Origin: Saccoglossus kowalevskii
Lineage: Eukaryota > Hemichordata > Enteropneusta > Harrimaniidae
NCBI RefSeq assembly: GCF_000003605.2
Contig: NW_003151254.1
Location: 779,411 to 807,231 of the forward strand
Length of the DNA stretch: 27,821 bases
Direction: 5' to 3'
Below the pieces are notes generated by a model. That model was not told where the DNA came from, made no database searches, and was given only the letters and a program-made list of their open reading frames with translations. Shown in pieces: positions 20,197 through 27,821 of the stretch. The first letter of the stretch is position 1. Each line of letters begins with the position of its first letter. Both the position numbers and the translations under genes were made by a program.

Positions 20197-20869
20197 GAGC
20201 ATGTTACTGCACATATATGCAATGCATTATGGGATAGTAATTCACATTTTTCTCCACTGAGCATGTTACTGCACATATATTCAATGTATTATGGGATAGA
20301 GATTCAAATTTTACTGTGTACTGAGCATGTTACTGCACAAATATGCAATGCATTATGGGATAGAGATTCAAATTTTACTGTGTACTGAGCATGTTACTGC
20401 ACATATATGCAATGCATTATGGAATAGAAATTCAGAAATTCAAATTTTGCCCTACTGAGCATGTTACTGCACATATATGCAATGCATTATGGGATAGAAA
20501 TTCAGAAATTCAAATTTCGTCCTACTGAGCATGTTACTGCACATATATGCAATGCATTATGGGATAGAGATTCAAATTTCACGGTGTACTGAGCATGTTA
20601 CTGCACATATATTCAATGCATTATGGGATAGAGATTCAAATTTTACTCTACTGAACATGTTACTGCACATACATGCAATGCATTATGGGATAGTAATTCA
20701 AATTTTACTGTACTGAGCATTTTACCGCACATATATTCAATGCATTATGGGATAGAGATTCAAATTTTACTGTACTGAGCATTTTACCGCACATACATGC
20801 AATGCATTATGGGATAGAGATTCAAATTTTACTCTACTGAGCATTTTACCGCACATATATTCAATGCTC
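20197..20869. repeat. 62-bp satellite-like array, about 10.5 units
   Basis: Units begin GAGCATGTTACTGCACATAT at 20197, 20259, 20323, 20387, 20457, 20527, 20591, 20653, 20715, 20777 and 20839 (last partial). Lengths are 62-64 bp, except two adjacent 70-bp units in which TTCAGAAA is inserted as a short duplication. From 20591 on, units alternate between ATTCAATGC and ATGCAATGC, giving a 124-bp dimer. Each unit contains CAATGCATTATGGGATAG or a close variant. Open frames across it (20077-20388 and 20531-20716 on the plus strand) are products of the repeat. Confidence 0.95.
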
Positions 20870-21347
20870 TCTGGGTGAAAACCTGTCATTGCATATATTG
20901 GAAATCTATTTTCATCCTAAAAACTAAAATTAAATGTAAAATTAAAATATTTTGAAATGTTTTCATAACATTATGATCCCTATCAATGATAAATATTTAA
21001 ACAATAATGAACGACCCGCCAACCCATAATGGGCGAAAGCTCACTTTGTGCGACATATATGTATTTTGTAGCGTTGTCATAACATTGCGACTGAATGATG
21101 TGTGGTGTGGAGTAGCATTACAGTAATCGCTCGAGCGAACGTCACACTGTGACTGGTACGCCGTGTCGGTGTCCACCGCGGCTTGCAGTAAACTATGCTA
21201 GATCGCCGCCGTGGTCCAGCTGGATCGACTGTGCGTAGGGGTGCGTACCCGGGGTACATGTACGTAGTTGCATCATTACCCCATCCCACTAGTGTTTTCA
21301 AACAATCAAGGTAGATATTATTGGCAACTGTCCTTTCTGTGTAATAA

Positions 21348-21454
21348 TTATTTTAAATTCCACGGGAGGGCGGGGATTTGACGAATACTTTGAAGCCAAA
21401 CGTAGCGTAGCGGGCGAACGAACATGACCGGAAAGCTAGTGGGTGTTAGCCATC
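21348..21454 (-). CDS. Candidate orphan gene, exon 2 (terminal)
   Basis: Second half of the two-exon candidate that starts at 21687. The acceptor on the minus strand is a clean pyrimidine tract ending TTTCTAG. The two leading bases complete a glycine codon with exon 1, after which 34 codons run WLTPTSFPVMFVRPLRYVWL ... IPALPWNLK to TAA. The other two frames stop within 20 bases of the acceptor, so only the phase supplied by exon 1 stays open; that agreement is the main argument for the pair. The exons total 234 nt, a multiple of three. No homologue is recognised. No clear polyadenylation signal was located just downstream. Confidence 0.3.
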
Positions 21455-21560
21455 CTAGAAAGAGAACCAACAGTGATTTTAATCTCACTGTATAAAATAA
21501 ACAGATATACACCTGAGAACACGGATACTTTCATTTATTTATACAAACCGTTACCTTTAC

Positions 21561-21687
21561 CGGGAGTCAACGCCGGGGAAATACAAGTCACGTCGGTCTT
21601 TCGTCGATCTCGTTTCGCAAATTTTGTAGTACAAAAACAGAACAAATTCATCTCTCTGTACTCGTAGACATACATTGTACCCGCCAT
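21561..21687 (-). CDS. Candidate orphan gene, exon 1 (42 codons plus 1 nt)
   Basis: Seen: within a CpG-rich island, minus-strand ATG in good context (ACGAAATGG) opens 42 codons, beginning MAGTMYVYEYREMNLFCF, with a basic stretch KFAKRDRRK and ending ISPALTP. It then reaches CCCG|GTAAAG in phase 1. A 106-bp intron (21455-21560) ends TTCTCTTTCTAG, and the next segment continues in frame to a stop, giving 77 residues in total. The basic patch and the cysteine/aromatic run are notable but match no domain known to me. Inference: a small lineage-specific gene inside the DOCK 5' region on the same strand, or a spliced non-coding RNA with a chance frame. The plus strand is also open across part of this interval (21443-21667). 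Confidence 0.33.
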
Positions 21688-21860
21688 TTCGTTTATCGCA
21701 TTTGCTTGAATAAATTATTCTCGGTTAACCTCACTTCATCAACACGATAAGGAGAACTAATCAGGAGACCACCAGAACAGCTGCATCAGTCGCGGAATCT
21801 AGAAATGTGCGTACTAGATGGAACGCTTCGCCCGAACGCGCATTAGCGTACAGTGCAGAC

Positions 21861-23484
21861 GACGATGCTTCAAAATATTGTCTGATTTCGATATTTAAAT
21901 CCGCTGATATTGCTTATGGACCGTTTTATTTGATGTCGATTTTGGTATTAAATACTTCTTATCTAACAATTTCTCTTCTTTTTCAATAGTTTCTTCTTTA
22001 TTCGTTTTCGAAATCAACAATGTATTCATATCCATGTACAGGGCCTTGATGCTCAATAATGTAATACATTATCGCGAATAATCTGCTGCAATGACGTCAT
22101 AAAATCCACTGGTATTGATAATGCTATAATATAATATACAATATTTACATTCTAAGTCATTGAGAACAATGTTAAGATACGTGTATGAAGAAATAATTTC
22201 ATCACAGACACCAGTAAAAAGATGCAAATTTTCACCATTTTCCATGTCATTTTGGACTTTCTTGTAAAATTGTATGTTGTTTTTATGGCATTAATGCATA
22301 ATAATAAATGCATGAAAAAGATGATATAAGATCCTCAATTCCGCTAAAACCCTCTTAAGTTATAACAAATACAGGCATTTAAAATTTTGATAAAATTTAA
22401 GTACATGCGATACACATACATTTTAGTTTAATGTGAATGTATAATTTATAGGTTACAGCACTGAGTTTAATGCTCATATATATATATAACATACTGATTC
22501 ATTACAGTGTAAGACATGTGACCAAGGGCATTGACATCACAGAGATCAAAGTTCAAATAAACAATGATAGCATCATAGCCACAAGAGGGCGCCAGACACA
22601 TGCTACTTTTTGACAGAAAGCACTGTGCAGGTTTCACACCTGTAATTAAAGTTAATAACCTTGTATGTTAAGCCATGGAGGAATGTAACACCCAATTTCC
22701 TTTGCGAATCATTTTCATGATTTTTTTTTTGTGACCCAAAATACATAAGATGGATTGAAATTGAAATTTTCAAATAAACAATGGATTTAAATGTGATAGT
22801 TTTTTTGACCCAGTTTTGGATTTACTTGTTTCTCGTACTCTGTTGTCAATGAAGTGTACCTTTATTTTTATTGTGTCATAAATTCTCAGGAATATAGTAT
22901 GTTTCAATTTTTGCATTTACATGCGTTTCAATGGGAGGTACAATTCACTAGTGAGAACTGTATAAAAATTTACAGGTGACTTTCATGTCAGCACAGTTGA
23001 AACTCAAAATCATGTACTGTACCGTAGTACTAGTATATCCTTGGTACTAGAATTGATAATTTGGTGATGTGGCTGTGACATTTTCACTGCAATAAAGGGT
23101 TGAGGATGGAATTGATATTGTGGAACAATTCCATCAAATACATGTGGATGACAAAAGAGAAAGAAAAAAATCATGGTATGGAGACTTGTTTTCATGTAAA
23201 AATGACTTTACAATTCCCCAATAGTACTCAACGCTACTTTGGCAGATATGTTGGATTGGAAAATATGCAAATGAGGTTCATAAAATTGGCAAAATGCATG
23301 CAAATGAGTTTTATAATTCAAAAACATGTTCAGGTACCACAACATTCTTACTGTTGAATTTAAAACAGCCAATCACAGGGTGTAATTTTGTTTACTTTCA
23401 AGTAGATTTCAATCTCAAAACTGTGTATTAAAGCCGTACAATAACCCAACTCATGAGTACCCCTAACTATTCCTAAATTAAAGC
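21861..23484. other. No gene seen
   Basis: AT-rich. Contains a CRE palindrome, a short (TA)n at about 22475, and octamer-like ATGCAAAT at about 23266 and 23299. Overlapping frames at 23010-23357 lack splice support. Confidence 0.6.
22092..22099. promoter_or_regulatory. CRE palindrome
   Basis: TGACGTCA about 400 bp upstream (minus sense) of the candidate 77-residue gene and its CpG island, where a CREB/ATF site could matter. A motif match only. Confidence 0.25.
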
Positions 23485-23850
23485 AGTTTAACAAGTCCCC
23501 ATTGTTCAATAGTAAATAAAACTGAAAAGAATTACACATGCATAATAATAATAATAATGTAAAATGTAGTTATGTCAATCAGTCCATGCAAGTCAGATTA
23601 TGGCTCTGGAACAGGATTTGTTAATACAAAATGTCTGTCTGTCAGCCATTTTTGAAAGACAAGTTTGAATGATACATGTACATGTAGCTGGCCATGTATG
23701 ACCAAGATAAGGTGGCAGAAATGTCTAATTACGATGCCTTTTTCACATCAAAACATTGTTGCAAGAGGGAATTTTGCTCACCATTTACAAGGATTCAGAG
23801 AAAGTGCTGTGACGATGACAACTTGACACTACAATTGTTTTTTATTTAAA
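23485..23850 (+). repeat. Dispersed repeat family E, copy 2
   Basis: TCCCCATTGTTCAATAGTAA, TATGGCTCTGGAACAGGA, TTTGTTAATACAAAATGTC and CAGCCATT match the 11045-11650 copy in order and orientation, with many differences. A short ATA/ATA-type microsatellite (CATAATAATAATAATAATG, about 23540) lies inside it. Confidence 0.5.
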
Positions 23851-24599
23851 AAGTGTTTTTATTTATTTTAAATTATAAGTAGTAAAGAACTTATATTGTT
23901 TGAACTTTGACCTAAAACTCACTGGTCTCTGTACTGTGAGCTGACGAGCATACACTGACTGAATATCTTTCCATAACTGTAAAGCTAACTATAGAGGGCG
24001 CTGTCCACCATCTTTACAGCCATCTATTGCATGTGGAAACTTGATAGCATCACTATACTAATATAATTACACCTAAGTTAAATATACTGAACTATTATTA
24101 GAATACAAATGCTGCAAGTGCTGTAAATTGCCTAATTTTTGCTGCTAGGAATTTAACGATTTGATGATTTTATAGAATTAATGAAAAAAATATTCATTAA
24201 AGTTGTGGATACAAAAATTCACAATTTTCAAAAATTTGTTTTTCACGAAACCAAAGTGGTTTAAAGTATTCCAACAGAATTACAATAATAGGATATGATT
24301 AACTTCAAGGGAACTGGGTACTTCATTAATTATTCAGAATAGACTTGTTAACAGACTATACTGACATTGGTCATCTCAAGCTCTTTCTCCATCTGGGAGT
24401 CACAAATCAGTTTGCTGGTTCTCCAGAAATCTTTAGCTGTCCAGGTATTTAGTATTTTTGTTTTGGTTCATTGTAGATAAATTTTTTCACGGAAAGCAAG
24501 GAAATGATTTTTTTATGAATAAATGGAAATTTGTTTTCCCAACTTTTTTTCGTTCACAATCCATTGGTTCAGAGTAAAACATAAATTGAAACACACTTA

Positions 24600-24690
24600 G
24601 TGCTTCTCGGCTAATGAGAATGCTTCATTACAAGGACTTTCTATACACTAAATTTGTTTCATTCTTGTGCTGTCCTAGGTAAACCATACA
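24600..24690 (+). repeat. Dispersed repeat family F, copy 2
   Basis: CTAATGAGAATGCTTCATTA and CTATACACTAAATTTGTTTC parallel the copy at 7910-8010. Weak alignment by eye only. Confidence 0.35.
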
Positions 24691-24802
24691 AATCATCTGG
24701 GACTTGTATATATCTTTGTTCTTATTAATTGTTATTATATACATTACACAACATCAAACACTGATCAAGTTTAACAAACGCACTGAGGATCAGGACATGA
24801 AC

Positions 24803-25009
24803 TACTGTAAAATGACTAATTTTCACTGGGTTTAAATTTCGCTGATTTACCATTTCAGGATATTCAGTGGGTTTTAAATTCACGGTTTTATCATTTAGAT
24901 AATGTGTTCTATGCTAAATTTCACATATTCACTGGGTTTTAATTTAGCACATTTTCCAGTCAGCGAAATAAGCAAAATTAAAACCCAGTGAATAATTAAC
25001 CCCTTTACA
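24803..25009 (-). mobile_element. MITE family B copy, opposite orientation
   Basis: About 207 bp and the reverse complement of the 12694 copy: it begins TACTGTAAAATGACTAATTT and ends CCAGTGAATAATTAACCCC TTTACA. The internal GATAATGTGTTCTATGC matches the complement of the 12694 copy. The two form an inverted pair 12 kb apart. Confidence 0.8.
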
Positions 25010-26609
25010 TCACAGACTTGATAAACTCATTGAATGCCATCATTTTTCAATAATTTCTTTTTGGTAGGAATCAACATTGTTGTTGAATAAGTGTTGAAAG
25101 CGTTAAACACTTACACAAATAATATATATTAATACAATTTGAAATACTAATTTATTATAATACCCATTGTGTGTGTGGTCAGTGTTCTCTTCAGGATTTT
25201 TTTAGCAAGGGGTTAAGAAAGATATACACATACGTTTGTTGCAGTTACATTCTTTCATTAGAAAGTGCAATGATTATGATATATATTTATTTTACAGTTT
25301 CTGCAGTTTAATTCTAATGAGTTGTAATTGGAAAACATGAATTAAAAAAATAATTATTTAAGATATTATTTGATACCTCAAAGGGGTTGGCTCTCAAAAA
25401 TTGCAACGAGAGAATAGCACCCCTACACTGTACCACTGTAATATTCTCTTTAGCGTTCCACTTAAATCTAAGATTACGATTTAATAAACGTTACCCAGAC
25501 AGATATTGGCAGCCATGTTGGAATCTTGCCAAAAGTTCTCAATTTTTCTGATCTCACATGCAAATATCTGCTGTAAAGCAATATTGGACAGAACCATGCA
25601 ATTATCACAAAATACATGCTGATCATCTTTCAGAGAAAAATATAAATATATAATTCCAGTTATTTAGACTTATAATGAAATAGAATTTAGTCAATCTTGT
25701 ACGGCAAATCTCGACATCATGTACATTTATTTTTGAAGTACCCAGTATTGAATTCATTTCATGTAATGTCTGAATGACAACAATGAGTCTACACAAGTAA
25801 ATGTATTATCAGGTTCAGCTGTTTGCGAGACTACACTGACTTAAAATCGATGAACAGAAAATAATCCTATAACAGAAGTAATGGCGTGTGCACCGAAATA
25901 ATATCAGAGTGTAAAACAGCGCGACAAAGACTGGCAAAAATGTATAATAGACAATAAAGGAAATGAACCGAAGGGAATTGAATTGGTAATTGTAGTTACC
26001 AACAATAGAAACTGTCAATTTCACAGTGGGGAGAAAAGAACCCCAAAAATAAATGAATAATTACTATTACTGGAACAGGCAGATCATACAATTAATTTTT
26101 TTTTGATAATATTTCTGTGATGATGGTTTTCAACAAAGGTTTGTACATTGTGTATATTAATTACAAGCCATTGTTAGGTGTAGGAAAAACACAATAGACA
26201 ATTGAAAAGTATTGTTATGCAAATTATACATCATCTCAAGTGATGGAGAACAGAACATTTTTTTTTTCACATACGAACATCATGTCAGATACAAGTTTTT
26301 AAATATTCAATGAAAAATGTGATCAGAATACATTTGCTTCAATTAATGAAGAACCAGAGAAATTCTAAATTTCTGATTCTATTTAGATGTGTATTATTGG
26401 AATTACAGTTTTAATATTTAGAACTGATAATAATTCTGAAAGATGTAGATAACTTCATGTAAAAATAAAACAACAAAAAACAAGTCAGACGAAATATATG
26501 ATCATGGTATCTGAACTAAACACGTGATATAGATAACAGCATGTTCTGTTTAGAAAGGTGGTCAGCGACACCGTTATAAAAGAATTAGCAAACACAACTG
26601 GTACTGTAC
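25010..26609. other. No gene seen
   Basis: AT-rich. A hydrophobic minus-strand frame (25815-26024) most likely reflects T-rich composition. Confidence 0.55.
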
Positions 26610-26687
26610 CTGAACTTCCCAAGAATTCTCAGCTTTGGTGATCAAAATAGAGACGACAGATTCTAAATACGGGCAGTGATAATCCAT
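26610..26687 (-). CDS. Candidate alternative first coding exon (26 codons, phase 0)
   Basis: Seen: on the minus strand an ATG in good context (GCAATGG) opens 26 codons, beginning MDYHCPYLESVV and ending AENSWEVQ, then meets the donor CAG|GTACAG. The exon ends in phase 0, so it would join in frame to the DOCK-like exon at 7659-7775. Upstream of the ATG (26690-26960) the DNA is less AT-rich than its surroundings and carries several CCAAT/ATTGG pentamers, as a promoter might. Inference: an isoform-specific first exon of the DOCK gene, which would imply an intron of about 18.8 kb if spliced directly. Vertebrate DOCK9-11 genes are known to use alternative first exons, but this peptide resembles none I recognise. 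It could also start an unrelated gene, or be chance: a short ATG-to-donor segment is not rare. Transcript data would decide. Confidence 0.45.
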
Positions 26688-26689
26688 TG

Positions 26690-26960
26690 CTTACACGAGA
26701 GTAGTCTCTCAGTACTGCTGCATAAGTTTAAAGGTCCAGTAAACGCGTCAGCAGGCAGCCATGAATATCAATTAATAAAGAGTGTTTTAGCACCACGCAG
26801 GTCTATTACGAGTCAATACCCGGTCCAGTGTTGATCTCAGTCGGTGATTAGTAACGCAGAGCGCATCAGACAAAGCCCTTAATGTCAGTTAATGAAAACC
26901 TCGTCCAATAGGCAGTCTATCCAATAATCAATATTTTGTGCAGGTTTCCATGGCAATTAT
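26690..26960 (-). promoter_or_regulatory. Possible promoter/5'UTR of the 26.6-kb first exon
   Basis: The stretch is richer in G, C and CpG than the flanking DNA. On the minus strand it contains ATTGG-type boxes (plus-strand CCAAT at about 26905 and 26920). It lies directly upstream of the ATG at 26687. No TATA box at a convincing distance was seen. The call rests on composition and position only. Confidence 0.25.
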
Positions 26961-27821
26961 TATTCGATGAAATTAGGATAAATTAGTTTTTATTGCAACA
27001 CTGAAGTTGAATGTAGTTTGGATAAATTGATAGTTTAGAATAATTCAAAAGTAAGAGAATTCATGAATTTCAGTCACAAAATTAACTTGTCAGTTGCCTT
27101 TTACCACAGGATGTGTGGTCATCAATCAAGTTGTCCAAATATTTAAGTCAAATACAATACTCAGGAAAACAGTGAATGCTGACAAAAGCGAATAATTGTC
27201 TTGTTGATCAAACAGGGTGCAGTGGCGATTTCACTTTCTAGGAAACAAAAACAAGCCAATACTCTCCAAAGCAACAGATGTAAACAATGATAACAAGGAA
27301 GGAAGGAACCAGTGGTATCAAATACACAGCAAAGAATAGTTTCACAACTATCACGGAAAGCAGAACACTGTACCAAGTTAATACTGCATACTGAAATAAC
27401 CCCGAGTAACAGATGTACATTGATATATGAATGTAATGAACCGTAATGATGATCTACTGAAATTTATATTATCAACATTTTTAAGTTCTCAGGGGGGAGT
27501 GAATAACACTGACTGACTGACATCTGGCTGTGGCCTCACTGAATTTATAAATATTGATGATCATTTTATAAACCCATTTAATTATGTGAAATATAACATT
27601 CAGAGAATTTTTTGAGTAGCTCTAAATTTTTGTAACATTTTACTGGGATTCTTGACCCTCTGATTGCCAAAATCAACTTTTGTTATAAAGAATGTTGATC
27701 AAAACTTCCTGGCGTGGGAAATTCAGGTCTATTTGGTTAAAAATTAAGCAAACAAATTATTGAAAAATATGTAAAAATGTTGCACTAAGATTTCGGCGGA
27801 AAAAATTGCAAAGCTCAAAAA
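26961..27821. other. No firm gene
   Basis: A hydrophobic 60-codon minus-strand frame (27238-27420, MYICYSGLFQYAVL ...) overlaps another at 27161-27376. Neither has convincing splice boundaries. The canonical DOCK first exon was looked for here and not found. Confidence 0.5.

Larger units (their letters stand above)
21010..21860. promoter_or_regulatory. CpG-rich island, probable promoter region
   Basis: The interval contrasts sharply with the AT-rich window: CpG dinucleotides are frequent at about 21120-21270, 21360-21430, 21560-21610 and 21780-21850 (for example CGCTCGAGCGAACG, CACCGCGG, GATCGCCGCCG). In invertebrate genomes such CpG retention often marks germline-active promoters, though it can also mark young repeats. 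It overlaps the candidate two-exon minus-strand gene. The leftmost part (21077-21301) is open on the minus strand for 74 codons, which may merely reflect GC content. No TATA box or recognisable RNA gene was identified. Confidence 0.4.

Noticed and set aside
20077..20716. Plus-strand frames with repeated EHVTAHI and ALWD peptides
   Set aside because: Translation of the 62-bp satellite array, with no start or splice context.
25815..26024. Hydrophobic 70-codon minus-strand frame
   Set aside because: Same composition effect; no splice sites or motifs.
27238..27420. Hydrophobic 60-codon frame suggesting two membrane segments
   Set aside because: T-rich DNA yields hydrophobic frames easily. The acceptor-like site upstream is followed by an in-frame TAG, and no donor or family was recognised.
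1..27821. CRISPR array, bacterial operon, or viral genome
   Set aside because: Arrays here have no unique spacers, there are no closely packed ORFs or ribosome binding sites, and the splice-flanked DOCK exon marks the DNA as animal nuclear.

Overview
This is a 27.8 kb piece of animal nuclear DNA. It is AT-rich, has almost no long open frames, and is dominated by intron-like sequence, miniature inverted-repeat elements and satellite-like arrays. The one firmly recognised coding segment is a single 117-bp minus-strand exon (7659-7775) with canonical splice sites. It encodes the conserved N-terminal segment of a DOCK9/10/11 (zizimin, DOCK-D) guanine nucleotide exchange factor. The repeat content, above all an element with a tandem core and a 3' hairpin that recalls the 'pearl'/Helentron-derived elements of bivalves, suggests a marine invertebrate, perhaps a mollusc or another lophotrochozoan. 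The sequence alone does not fix the species.

Layout on the plus coordinate. 1-7658 should be the DOCK intron downstream of the recognised exon. It holds a short MITE copy, degenerate repeats (1731-2150), a coding-like minus-strand tail (2301-2525), a plus-strand exon-like segment (4509-4612), a 19/69-bp minisatellite (6431-6720), a tRNA-like relic with an internal duplication (6886-6968) and a 15-bp array (7243-7355). 7659-7775 is the DOCK exon. From 7776 to the right end should be the region 5' of that exon. It contains three minus-strand ATG-plus-donor segments (15568-15666, 17093-17119, 26610-26687), all ending in phase 0, which is the phase the DOCK exon accepts. They are therefore candidate alternative first exons driven by separate promoters. 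A fourth, weaker candidate is at 14479-14541. The canonical DOCK first exon was not found and may lie beyond the right edge.

Among these sit two MITE families (A: 225-344, 8251-8462, 13322-13534; B: 12694-12912, 24803-25009), a 1.15-kb element with a 157-bp tandem core organised as a 471-bp trimer (about 18784-19937), a 62-bp satellite array (20197-20869) with a solitary monomer 10.7 kb away (9412-9474), and a CpG-rich island (about 21010-21860) holding a candidate two-exon minus-strand gene for a 77-residue protein.

If the first-exon reading is right, most of the window is the 5' regulatory half of one DOCK-family gene read right to left, with repeats filling its long introns. The rest of the DOCK protein (PH, DHR1 and DHR2 domains) would lie left of position 1.
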